Assembly: GCA_900552525.1 (NCBI GenBank)
Contig: UNSK01000006.1
Coordinates: 1-64,000 of the forward strand
Reading direction: 5' to 3'
From: Candidatus Gastranaerophilales bacterium
Lineage (GTDB): Bacteria > Cyanobacteriota > Vampirovibrionia > Gastranaerophilales > Gastranaerophilaceae
Length of the DNA: 64,000 nt
A model generated the notes under the pieces. It did not search any database. It was not told the DNA's origin and saw only the letters and a program-made list of their open reading frames with translations. The stretch's first letter is position 1; each line of letters begins with the position of its first letter. The translations under genes and the position numbers were made by a program. Shown here in pieces: positions 35,635 through 43,385 of the stretch.

Positions 35635-36136
35635 TGACTAAGTCAACCGAGATGTCATGAGCTTCTGGATAAACCGTTTCTACAATTAATTCTTCCGGCA
35701 GACAGACAGCAGTTTTGCCTCTAAAATTCTTCAAAAACCTGTCATAAAATCCGCCTCCGTATCCGAGACGGTAATTATTTTTATCACAGCATAACGCAGG
35801 AACAATTACCAAATCTACTATATTTTTATCACAAGCCTCTGTAACAGGTTCAAATGTCTTAAAGCAGGATACACAAAGTTCATCTCCTTCTCCATAAGGG
35901 CAGCACAACAAATTTTCACCATCAATCTTAGGGAGATAAAACTTTTTTGTCTTGTCCTTGAGCAGAGAAAGAAGATTTACTTCATATTTCAACGGATAGA
36001 AAATCATGATATTCTTTGCCCGCTTATATTCTTGTGTTTTCATTAAATTTTCCACAAGCATTTGACAATCAATATTAATAAGCTTTCGTTTAGCTTTTAT
36101 CTCTTTTCTTAATTCTTCTTTAAACAATTGCGCCAT
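35615..36136 (-). CDS. 5-formyltetrahydrofolate cyclo-ligase
   Basis: 173 residues from the ATG at 36136. Features of the family: [13 protein letters not shown] at the N-terminus, [13 protein letters not shown], the [26 protein letters not shown] signature (ATP and folate binding), and VDLVITE at the end. It converts 5-formyl-THF to 5,10-methenyl-THF with ATP, recycling an inhibitory folate. An AGGA nine bases upstream favours this start; longer forms inside ilvD are possible. It overlaps the ilvD stop by 17 nt, so the genes are co-transcribed. Confidence 0.9.
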   Translation of the reverse strand: MAQLFKEELRKEIKAKRKLINIDCQMLVENLMKTQEYKRAKNIMIFYPLKYEVNLLSLLKDKTKKFYLPKIDGENLLCCPYGEGDELCVSCFKTFEPVTEACDKNIVDLVIVPALCCDKNNYRLGYGGGFYDRFLKNFRGKTAVCLPEELIVETVYPEAHDISVDLVITENYM

Positions 36137-37742
36137 GGCTTGCATCCTGAACTGTTCTTGAATATTTGCCGAGATATCCTTTTGCTTTTGATACAAACTC
36201 TTTTAAAGACTTACGGCGTTCTGCTAATTCCTCATCAGAAACCATCAAATCAAGCAATCTTTTATTTATATCAATTCTAATTTTATCACCGTCCTTGATG
36301 AGGGCAATAACTCCGCCGTTAGCTGCTTCAGGGCAAATGTGTCCGACACATATTCCTCTTGTTCCGCCCGAGAAACGGCCATCAGTAATTAAAGCAGCTT
36401 TAGTACCAAGCCCTTTTCCGACAAGAAGCGAAGTTGGCGCAAGCATTTCCCTCATGCCGGGGCCGCCCTTCGGACCTTCATAACGGATTACAATAACATC
36501 ACCCTCTTTTATTTTATCGTTTTCAAGCGCTTCCATTGCCTCTTCTTCAGAATCAAAAGTTTTAGCTGTACCAACAAACTCGTAACAGCTTTCATCCACA
36601 GCAGAAATCTTAATTACAGACCCCTCAGGTGCAATATTTCCATACAAAATTCCAAGCCCGGGTTTTGTATTAAAAGGTTCTGAATAAGGATGAATTACAG
36701 AGCGGTCAACATACACACCTTTATATTTTCCTCCTTTATACTCCGGTACGCTTTTAACAAGCTCATCCGCAACTGCCGGAATACCGCCTGCATTATGAAA
36801 AGCTGTCATTGTAATGTTTGACGACGGTTCCAATTTTACAAACTGGTGAATTTTATGCGAGAGTTCTTCAAAGTCTTTAAGCGAAACATCAATTCCCGCA
36901 GCATTTGCAACTGCAAGAATATGCAAAAACGAGTTTGTAGATCCGCCCATTGCTAAATCTGCAATAATAGCGTTTCTTAAAGAATCTCTTGTAATAATAT
37001 CAAGCGGTTTTTTATCATCTTTTACCCAATCTACAATCTGCATTCCGCTTTCAAAAGCAATTCTGCGTTTTTGAGAAGAAACTGCCGATGACGTTGCACA
37101 ATATGGAAGACTCATGCCGATAACTTCTGTTAAGCACGCCATTGTATTTGCGGTATAAAGCCCCTGACAGGCTCCTGCTGAAGGACATGACGCCTCCTCT
37201 AATTCAATAAGTCTTTCCTCCGTAATTTCACCGCTGCGATATTTTCCGACAGCCTCAAAAGCGCCTTTAATCATAGTTAGTTTTTCACATCTGCTCTCGC
37301 CGTCCAACATCGGGCCTGCTGTCACGATGATGCAAGGAATATTAATTCTTGCAGCAGCAATAAGCATTCCCGGAGTAATCTTGTCACAGTTTGAAAGAAG
37401 CACAAGTCCGTCAAGCTGATGAGCATTAGCAACAGTTTCAATACAATCCGCTATCAAATCCCTTGATGGAAGTGAATATTGCATTCCGCTGTGCCCCATT
37501 GCAATTCCGTCACAAACGGCAGGCACTCCAAATATAAACGCCTGTCCTCCTCCTGTATGGATACCTTTTTCAATTTGGCGTTCTAAATCACGCATACCGA
37601 TATGCCCCGGAACTAAGTCGGAAAAAGAACTCGCAATACCTATAAACGGCGCTTTTATATTTTTTTTAGATACTCCTGATGCCATCAATAGACTTCTATG
37701 CGGTGTTCTTGCTATACCTTTTTTAATATTATCACTTCTCAT
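36120..37742 (-). CDS. ilvD: Dihydroxy-acid dehydratase
   Basis: 540 residues. Iron-sulfur cluster and active-site blocks are all there: [10 protein letters not shown] (cluster Cys), [18 protein letters not shown] (second cluster Cys), [27 protein letters not shown] and [10 protein letters not shown] near the C-terminus. It dehydrates dihydroxy-isovalerate and dihydroxy-methylvalerate in valine, leucine and isoleucine synthesis. The ATG at 37742 is chosen because AGAGGGG lies 8 nt upstream; the in-frame ATG at 37772 is within the promoter/leader. No other ilv genes are near. Confidence 0.96.
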   Translation of the reverse strand: MRSDNIKKGIARTPHRSLLMASGVSKKNIKAPFIGIASSFSDLVPGHIGMRDLERQIEKGIHTGGGQAFIFGVPAVCDGIAMGHSGMQYSLPSRDLIADCIETVANAHQLDGLVLLSNCDKITPGMLIAAARINIPCIIVTAGPMLDGESRCEKLTMIKGAFEAVGKYRSGEITEERLIELEEASCPSAGACQGLYTANTMACLTEVIGMSLPYCATSSAVSSQKRRIAFESGMQIVDWVKDDKKPLDIITRDSLRNAIIADLAMGGSTNSFLHILAVANAAGIDVSLKDFEELSHKIHQFVKLEPSSNITMTAFHNAGGIPAVADELVKSVPEYKGGKYKGVYVDRSVIHPYSEPFNTKPGLGILYGNIAPEGSVIKISAVDESCYEFVGTAKTFDSEEEAMEALENDKIKEGDVIVIRYEGPKGGPGMREMLAPTSLLVGKGLGTKAALITDGRFSGGTRGICVGHICPEAANGGVIALIKDGDKIRIDINKRLLDLMVSDEELAERRKSLKEFVSKAKGYLGKYSRTVQDASHGAIV

Positions 37743-37748
37743 AATAAA

Positions 37749-37781
37749 AACCCCTCTTTGTGATTTTAACATAAAGAAGGG
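37749..37781 (-). terminator. Terminator-like hairpin holding the ilvD ribosome binding site
   Basis: On the minus strand an imperfect 12-bp stem (37770-37781 with 37751-37762; one mismatch and one G-U) and 7-nt loop is followed by TTTTT. The 3' arm contains AGAGGGG, the ilvD ribosome binding site. It would end transcripts arriving from the gene at 37817, while transcripts from the ilvD promoter begin within the 5' arm. Confidence 0.6.
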
Positions 37782-37810
37782 ATTATATAGGTTAATTAAT
37801 AGGATATCAA
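37782..37810 (-). promoter_or_regulatory. ilvD promoter (TTGATA-17-TATAAT)
   Basis: TTGATA (37805-37810), 17-nt spacer, TATAAT (37782-37787) on the minus strand, in the short gap after the upstream gene. Expected transcription start near 37775, giving a leader of about 33 nt. Confidence 0.75.
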
Positions 37811-37816
37811 ATTTTT

Positions 37817-39127
37817 TTATGCACTCATGGCTGCTGCTACATTTTGTGCTGATGTTAGAACATTATCCGGCACTTTTTCTCCAGCCTGGACTTTCTGTAG
37901 AACTAATGACAGCAGCTGCGCATTGCCTTCCGGAGTTTTCTTCTGCTTTTCAGCTTCTAGCTTTGTTGCTTCATCCGTAGGCATCAAGCTGTGGGTAAAT
38001 TTACTTGCCAGAATTGAACCGGCAGCACCGCCGAGGAAGCCAATTACTGCACCTACAGCTGTTCCTAATCCCGGACATACCGCTGTACCTATTGCTGCAC
38101 CGACTTTTGTACCAACAGCAGTACCTACTGCACGGCCGAGAGTCCATCCGATACCATCTGCAACTGATCTTACACCTGTCTGGAAGGTTTGCGTAATTGC
38201 TGAACCCATTCCGCCATTTTGGTACGCAGAAATAATTTTAGGTGAATCAATCAACATTCCAAATAAAGCGAATGTCTTACCTTCTTTAAGACCCTGTTTT
38301 AATAAACCAGTCATACCTGGTCTAACAGCAGCCGGAGCATTTACAGCTTTTTCTATATCTGCCGCCTTTTTAGCAATTCTTTCTTGAGGTGTTAAGTTCT
38401 TTCCACCGGTAATTTTGTTCCATAGAGTTGGAAGATAGCCATCCATACCTCTTGATGCTTTTAAAGTTTCTGAAGCTCTTAAAATAGCCTTTTCGTCCCC
38501 GGATTTAATTGCATCAGACATTATCTTTTCAAGCTCCTGTCTTGAAGCCTCACTTATTGGCTCCTGGAACCACTTTTGCACAAAAGAGAATTTCGGCTGC
38601 GCCATTCTGTTTACTGCATGCAGCTGCCCATACGCCTTTTGCATTAATTCCGGGTTCTTTTTCCATAATGCTTGTACTGCAGGATTTGATTTATCAAAAA
38701 TCTTATTAGTAACACCCATTGCTCTGAAAGAGTTTAGAGGATGCTTAATCACCTGAGAATTTTCCATCATACCAATCATTAAAGCGCTTGTACCTATGTC
38801 GCCCCATTTTTGAACATAAGTGTTTGCATCTTCATAAAACTTGGCAAGGGTATTAATGTCATTTTTAGAAACTGCCTGTTTCGGATATCCTTGTCTAAGC
38901 TGAGGTGTATTATTATAACTATTCTGTATAGCCTGCGGATTAATACCAATATTGGAAGAAGGTACATATGAAGTTCCATTTTGATACTGCTGCATATAAG
39001 GATTATAATAATTATTGTTTACAGCTTTATAACCGTTCGCATAACTCGGGCAATTCGGATTTGCGCCAAGTGCACCGCCGTAAAGCATATATTCCATATT
39101 CGCAAGTGAATTGATTGGAAGTGTCAT
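37817..39127 (-). CDS. Hypothetical protein with glycine-zipper segment
   Basis: 436 residues, family not recognised. The first 90 residues are Asn/Tyr/Gln-rich and disordered-looking ([15 protein letters not shown]). Residues about 95-300 are helical and basic. Residues about 325-385 form a glycine zipper with GxxxG spacing ([21 protein letters not shown], then [14 protein letters not shown]) able to insert into membranes. No signal peptide. The glycine zipper recalls channel-forming or membrane-disrupting proteins, but nothing more specific can be claimed. It has a terminator-like hairpin after its stop. Confidence 0.75.
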   Translation of the reverse strand: MTLPINSLANMEYMLYGGALGANPNCPSYANGYKAVNNNYYNPYMQQYQNGTSYVPSSNIGINPQAIQNSYNNTPQLRQGYPKQAVSKNDINTLAKFYEDANTYVQKWGDIGTSALMIGMMENSQVIKHPLNSFRAMGVTNKIFDKSNPAVQALWKKNPELMQKAYGQLHAVNRMAQPKFSFVQKWFQEPISEASRQELEKIMSDAIKSGDEKAILRASETLKASRGMDGYLPTLWNKITGGKNLTPQERIAKKAADIEKAVNAPAAVRPGMTGLLKQGLKEGKTFALFGMLIDSPKIISAYQNGGMGSAITQTFQTGVRSVADGIGWTLGRAVGTAVGTKVGAAIGTAVCPGLGTAVGAVIGFLGGAAGSILASKFTHSLMPTDEATKLEAEKQKKTPEGNAQLLSLVLQKVQAGEKVPDNVLTSAQNVAAAMSA

Positions 39128-39187
39128 ATTAAACCTAACCTATTTAAAACTAACCTTATATATATAAAGTTATTCCGGCTCTATAAA

Positions 39188-39215
39188 TTGACTTTTTGTA
39201 AAGGAATGTTACAAT
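39188..39215 (+). promoter_or_regulatory. Promoter of the TrmB regulator (TTGACT-16-TACAAT), leaderless
   Basis: TTGACT (39188-39193), 16-nt spacer, TACAAT (39210-39215) with an extended -10 TG one base upstream. The ATG at 39222 follows after 6 nt; no ribosome binding site is present. Confidence 0.75.
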
Positions 39216-39221
39216 CAAAAT

Positions 39222-40046
39222 ATGGCGGATCTGGTAGAAAAACTAAAGGAAATAGGATTTAATACATATGAGGCAAAGGTTTATATTGCGCTTCTAAAAA
39301 AATATCCTGCGACAGGTTATGAGGTTTCTAAGCTCGCAAATATTCCTCAGTCAAGAACGTACGACACCTTAAAAGTTCTTGAAGAAAAAAAAGTTGTTGT
39401 ATCTGCTAACACAAAGCCTGTAACATATACTCCGATAAGACCTAAACAGCTTACATCAAGCTATATGAAAAAAATTAACTCCACTATAAATTATCTTGAT
39501 AAGCATCTGCCGGAGGTAAAAGATAATTATAACGAACCTATTATTACGGTTAACGGCAAACAAAACATTCAAGATAAAGTTATAGAAGTTATACAGAATG
39601 CAAAACGAGAAATTTATATGGAAATCTGGTCGCAGGATTTCAAGTTTTTTGAAAAAGAGCTTCTTAACGCTTACAACAGGAATGTAGAAATAAGAATTGT
39701 AGGATATGACAATTTTAATTCACGTTTCGGGCTTGTTTTTGAACACGCATTCGGAAGAGATATTGAACTCTCACTCGGCGGAAGAATGATTATTATAGCG
39801 GCTGATGACAGCGAAGGTATTGTAGGAAAGATTTCTTCACTAAAAAATGATATTTCAGACACTAATATAATTTGGACAAAAAACAAGGGAATTGTATTTA
39901 TTATAAAAGAATTTATTGTTCATGATATGTATTTGATTGACGTGGAAGAAAACCTCGTCGAACAGATGAAATATATTTACGGCAAAGGCTTCAAACGTCT
40001 AAAAGACAAAGTCCTCGGCTCAAATGCTACTTATATGATTCATTAA
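39222..40046 (+). CDS. TrmB-family transcriptional regulator
   Basis: 274 residues. The N-terminal winged helix has the TrmB pattern LKEIGFNTYEAKVYIALLKK...GYEVSKLANIPQSRTYDTLKVLEEKKVV. A helical linker and a C-terminal effector domain (about 125-250, NAKREIYMEIWSQDFKFFE) follow. TrmB regulators are best known from archaea, where they sense sugars, and occur in scattered bacteria. No sugar genes are adjacent, so the regulon is unknown. Leaderless start. Its stop interlocks with the convergent gene (TTAA). Confidence 0.87.
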   Translation: MADLVEKLKEIGFNTYEAKVYIALLKKYPATGYEVSKLANIPQSRTYDTLKVLEEKKVVVSANTKPVTYTPIRPKQLTSSYMKKINSTINYLDKHLPEVKDNYNEPIITVNGKQNIQDKVIEVIQNAKREIYMEIWSQDFKFFEKELLNAYNRNVEIRIVGYDNFNSRFGLVFEHAFGRDIELSLGGRMIIIAADDSEGIVGKISSLKNDISDTNIIWTKNKGIVFIIKEFIVHDMYLIDVEENLVEQMKYIYGKGFKRLKDKVLGSNATYMIH

Positions 40047-40852
40047 AACAACTTTGCCAGAATTCTTAAAAACTCACAGGGTAAACTTTTCATTTCTTCC
40101 AGTGGATTTTTTACAGGTAATGAGTCTTGTGGAGATAGACAATTACAAATAATTTTAGTAAAAGTTTCTGCAAAAACTTCATGATACTGATTTTCCGGTG
40201 ATAAAGAATACAATCCCAGATTGTTTTTTATAATTTCATTTTCTTCTCTGCTGAATACTTTCTGCTGTAGAATATCCATTATTTTCAAGCCAAAATTCTG
40301 TTCTTTTGAGTATTTTTTGCGTGTATACGGGCATTGACCTTCATAACCATATTTTTTATATATGTAATCAACATAAACGCCATGCATTATTTCATGGATA
40401 AAAGGTGAAAGATAATGAGAAGAACTGCGCTCGTCATTTGAATAACTTTCATCTAATTTATTATTCAACTCCTCAATAGAGCATTTATCATCATAAAATA
40501 TAGAGCCGGTTTCATAGGGTAATTCCTCTTTCAAGACTTTTCTTGATTCAGGAATACAAAACCCGTATCCTTGAAATGGAAAAATCAAACTTTGTCTATT
40601 ATAAATTCTTATATTTGGGGCTTTTAAATCAAAAATTTTTAGACGGGTTTTTGTCTTTAAAACATCAAATATTTCAGAAATTTTTTGTAAACAAAAAGCT
40701 GCGGTCTTATTCATTTGAAAATCTGCACTGACACTCTTGTTCTGTAGTAAAGTTTCAACATATTTGACATTTATCTGATTACAGCTTCTGGTAAGAGCCC
40801 GATTTAAGCCGGAAGAAAAAGTTATATGATTGCCATCAATAGTTAAATTCAT
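40043..40852 (-). CDS. Orphan HExxH metallopeptidase-like protein
   Basis: 269 residues. HEIMH at 153-157 is the zinc motif, and a later glutamate in YHEVFAE (Glu225 or Glu229) could be the third ligand as in gluzincin-like toxins and lethal-factor-type proteases. No signal peptide or other domain is visible. Cysteines occur at several places. The N-terminal part includes HITFSSGL, a weak version of the F-x-G tag of nearby proteins. It lies in a patch of small orphan genes. Could be an effector or a cell-internal protease; the family was not recognised. Confidence 0.7.
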   Translation of the reverse strand: MNLTIDGNHITFSSGLNRALTRSCNQINVKYVETLLQNKSVSADFQMNKTAAFCLQKISEIFDVLKTKTRLKIFDLKAPNIRIYNRQSLIFPFQGYGFCIPESRKVLKEELPYETGSIFYDDKCSIEELNNKLDESYSNDERSSSHYLSPFIHEIMHGVYVDYIYKKYGYEGQCPYTRKKYSKEQNFGLKIMDILQQKVFSREENEIIKNNLGLYSLSPENQYHEVFAETFTKIICNCLSPQDSLPVKNPLEEMKSLPCEFLRILAKLF

Positions 40853-40870
40853 AATTCAAATATGGGAGTA

Positions 40871-41080
40871 TCACTTCTTAAAAAAAAGCCTTATCATATC
40901 TATCGCAAACCATCCCAATGCACCACTTAATACATATCCTATATATTTTCCATTTTGTAATCGGCGATATTCATCTTTTGATATAGTAACATATTGCTTC
41001 TCATTATCATAAACAACTCCTTTATAAGAATTATGATAATTACTATTATAATTTTTGTAGATAATTGGTAAAATTTTCAT
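40871..41080 (-). CDS. 69-residue C-terminally membrane-anchored protein (paralogue A)
   Basis: Starts MKILPIIYKNYNSN, then YKGVVYD, a VTISKDEYRRLQNGK block and a C-terminal hydrophobic helix (YVLSGALGWFAIDMI) ending in KK. It equals its upstream neighbour in length (69 residues) and layout. The ATG at 41080, 4 nt after the neighbour's stop, is preferred over the ATG at 41122, which lies inside the neighbour. Function unknown; tail-anchored topology is inferred. Confidence 0.65.
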   Translation of the reverse strand: MKILPIIYKNYNSNYHNSYKGVVYDNEKQYVTISKDEYRRLQNGKYIGYVLSGALGWFAIDMIRLFFKK

Positions 41081-41084
41081 ATAA

Positions 41085-41294
41085 CTATCTCCGACTAAAA
41101 ATAGAATAAATGAGCCCCCCAAAAAGAATAGAAGCCATTATCCAATTTTCTATGATCCCTCTTTTATATTTTCTATATTCTTTCTGTGAAATTATTATAG
41201 TATCATTCTCACTAGAGATACTATCACCCCTAAACACAGCTTGTCTACTAAATGGGTTTCTATGAATAATATTATAGCAGGCTTGAATTTTCAT
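41085..41294 (-). CDS. 69-residue C-terminally membrane-anchored protein (paralogue B)
   Basis: MKIQACYNIIHRN, then AVFRGDS, an IIISQKEYRKYKRG block and a C-terminal hydrophobic helix (IMASILFGGLIYSIF) ending in RR. It pairs with the downstream 69-residue protein: shared MKI start, Y-x-N, IS-x-x-EYR and terminal helix plus two basic residues. Clearly a tandem duplication. No known family. Confidence 0.65.
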   Translation of the reverse strand: MKIQACYNIIHRNPFSRQAVFRGDSISSENDTIIISQKEYRKYKRGIIENWIMASILFGGLIYSIFSRR

Positions 41295-41324
41295 AATATA
41301 TTATTTATCCTATTACCGATACTA

Positions 41325-42218
41325 TCAAATATCACGTATATTTTCATTATAATCATCCATAAATTCTTGTAAAACATCTTTTGTATAATCATCGTTACTA
41401 TGGCTTGATTCCACATCCCTCAGTGTTGATAATATAATATTTTTACATTGGTTTATTGTACCTCTTCTACTTCTGATATAACTTGCAAAATCATATGTGT
41501 CTTGATATGCAAGAAATTTTAAATTATTATAAGATGCTTCAAACTTCTTTGTCATTTCTTTTGGATTATATTTACCAGCTTCTTTAAGTGAGTCAATTAA
41601 CCAACAATATACAAAATATGGTCTTCGTTCATCATTTGCAATTAAAGAACCTGAATCATAAGGAGGGGCTGAACCTCTTATTCGATTATAATTTCTTGAA
41701 AAAAAACATATATCAAGAATTTCTTCTTTAAATGATTTATATATACTATTATCTAAACCACTCATTTGTTCTGCCAATAAAACCGATACTTCATGTCCGT
41801 TATCAAAAAGACTCTTTATAAAATCTTTTTTCGTTTGAATATTAACTCTGCTATTATCATTTATATATGAAAGATTATCTAGAGCTCTTATTCGCAATTC
41901 CGAAATATGAGGCAAACGGTCATTTAACCAGTACAACCACCCTTTGTTTTCACTATATAATGCATCGGGAGTCTTGGTTAAAGCATTAACAACATTAGGA
42001 AAGTTTTCTGAATAAGGAGAGTCTACCCCGTATTCTAAAGCTCGTATAAATTCACTTGTTTTTCTAGAATGCAATGCTTGATATCCATTCCTAGCAACCT
42101 GCATAATTAAAAAAGTTGATGCATCAAAACCTTTAAAATTAATAGATGAAGTAGAATTAAAATTATTTTTTTGACAAGAGTACTTGTTTGAATAAATTCT
42201 AACTGGTAAAACTTGCAT
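41325..42218 (-). CDS. Hypothetical helical protein with N-terminal F-x-G tag
   Basis: 297 residues from the ATG at 42218 (AAAGGA 7 nt upstream; the ATG two codons before is too close to it). The N-terminus MQVLPVRIYSNKYS...SINFKGFD carries the tag seen in neighbouring proteins. The remainder is helical with many Asn, Ser and Tyr residues and no known domain. It lies 30 nt upstream of the paired 69-residue proteins on the same strand, so the three may form an operon. Confidence 0.68.
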   Translation of the reverse strand: MQVLPVRIYSNKYSCQKNNFNSTSSINFKGFDASTFLIMQVARNGYQALHSRKTSEFIRALEYGVDSPYSENFPNVVNALTKTPDALYSENKGWLYWLNDRLPHISELRIRALDNLSYINDNSRVNIQTKKDFIKSLFDNGHEVSVLLAEQMSGLDNSIYKSFKEEILDICFFSRNYNRIRGSAPPYDSGSLIANDERRPYFVYCWLIDSLKEAGKYNPKEMTKKFEASYNNLKFLAYQDTYDFASYIRSRRGTINQCKNIILSTLRDVESSHSNDDYTKDVLQEFMDDYNENIRDI

Positions 42219-42345
42219 ACACATATCCTTTATAAAATTGATTGGGTTTACAAGCTAATGATATTTAGGATAAAGACAATATACAAGTATAAACTAAAAA
42301 AATTTTACAAAATTTAACAAATAACATGCACAAAAGAAAAACATA

Positions 42346-42375
42346 TTGACTTTTTATATAATTTTATTTTATACT
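42346..42375 (+). promoter_or_regulatory. Promoter (TTGACT-18-TATACT)
   Basis: TTGACT (42346-42351), 18-nt spacer, TATACT (42370-42375). The transcript would start near 42383, just before the AAAGGAG ribosome binding site that serves the ATG at 42400. This excludes the ATG at 42385 as start. Confidence 0.72.
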
Positions 42376-42399
42376 TGCCAATAAATGAAAGGAGTTAGT

Positions 42400-42726
42400 A
42401 TGGTTTCTATTAGTAAGATTAATCCGATATTAAATGTACAGAATACAAACAAAGCAAGAAATATTGCAAGAAAAACATTGCCTGCTGCAAGTGCACTTGG
42501 AATCTTGGCCGGTTCATCTATGGGACCAATCATACCGCCCGATAATGTAGCTTCGCACATTCCTGGTACAAGTGTTGATGATTCGCTAGGCGAAGTTTTC
42601 GGCCATACTGGAGAACAACTTATTGACCTTGGTACAAGTGCAGCTGACGCAATAGGACAAGGAATAAGCAACGCAGCAGATGGTATTGCTGGATTGGTAG
42701 ATCATATACTAGACTCGCTTGGCTAA
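42400..42726 (+). CDS. Small Gly/Ala-rich hypothetical protein
   Basis: 108 residues starting MVSISKINPILNVQNTNKAR. A hydrophobic stretch (LPAASALGILAGSSMGPIIPP) is followed by an acidic, Gly/Ala/Asp-rich helical part (AADAIGQGISNAADGIAGLVD). No signal peptide with a convincing cleavage site. No family. Expression signals are strong (good promoter, AAAGGAG 5 nt before ATG). Convergent with the exported protein at 42743. Confidence 0.65.
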   Translation: MVSISKINPILNVQNTNKARNIARKTLPAASALGILAGSSMGPIIPPDNVASHIPGTSVDDSLGEVFGHTGEQLIDLGTSAADAIGQGISNAADGIAGLVDHILDSLG

Positions 42727-42742
42727 AGATAGACTCTATCCA

Positions 42743-43378
42743 TTATTCTTCTGCCGGTGTATATGTGTAATTAGGTTCTTCAACATCCTCTTCTGTCTTG
42801 AATACAAGATAGAAGTCATCACCAACCTTTATATCAAGCTGTTCTCCCTCGCCGATATATGAAAGTGGAGATTCTTCATATGCATTAGTTACACCTGATT
42901 TAAAGCGGTTATCTTTCTCATTCTTGACAAAACCTTCACCGAAATGATACGCAATTGAAATGCCCTTAATAAAATAGTTACCAACCATTAAGGCAGCATT
43001 TTTCATAACCTTAAAAGGTGGTATTTTCTTTAATTCTTCTTTTGAAAGTACAAATTTTGAGTATTTACCATACATTTCTTCTTCAATAGAAACTTTTTCT
43101 GCTCCATCAGTGTACGATACAGGTTTCACAAAAAATGTTGCATTTCTTTTACCTCTCTTAGGGTCAACTATTCTCAGCACCTGACAGTTGAGCACTGCGT
43201 TAGTTCCAATTTGATATCTGCCTAGCTCAGAAGGTTCAAGAACACGCACACTAATATTTTTTGAAGGTTTATCTGTCTTAAACTCATCCATTGCAACAAC
43301 GTGAAGCTGGGATGCCGCATATGCAGCAGAAACTTGTAATAAAATACAAGAAAGTAATAAAATTAACTTTTTCATCAT
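42743..43378 (-). CDS. Exported hypothetical protein of the 43-47 kb envelope operon
   Basis: 211 residues with a signal peptide (MMKKLILLLSCILLQVSAAYAA). The mature part is mixed alpha/beta (NISVRVLEPSELGRYQIG, VLNCQVLRIVDPKRGKRNATFFV, SYIGEGEQLDIKVGDDFYLVF). The VLEPSELGRYQIGTNAVLNCQV region looks like a small beta barrel, but no family is recognised. AGGCGGTG precedes the ATG. It is 7 nt after the DUF115 gene and so the last gene of a four-gene operon. Confidence 0.75.
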   Translation of the reverse strand: MMKKLILLLSCILLQVSAAYAASQLHVVAMDEFKTDKPSKNISVRVLEPSELGRYQIGTNAVLNCQVLRIVDPKRGKRNATFFVKPVSYTDGAEKVSIEEEMYGKYSKFVLSKEELKKIPPFKVMKNAALMVGNYFIKGISIAYHFGEGFVKNEKDNRFKSGVTNAYEESPLSYIGEGEQLDIKVGDDFYLVFKTEEDVEEPNYTYTPAEE

Positions 43379-43385
43379 ACACCGC

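Noticed and set aside
37827..38387. 186-codon plus-strand ORF opposite the glycine-zipper gene
   Set aside because: It mirrors the Gly/Ala/Val-rich frame of the minus-strand gene and has no ribosome binding site.
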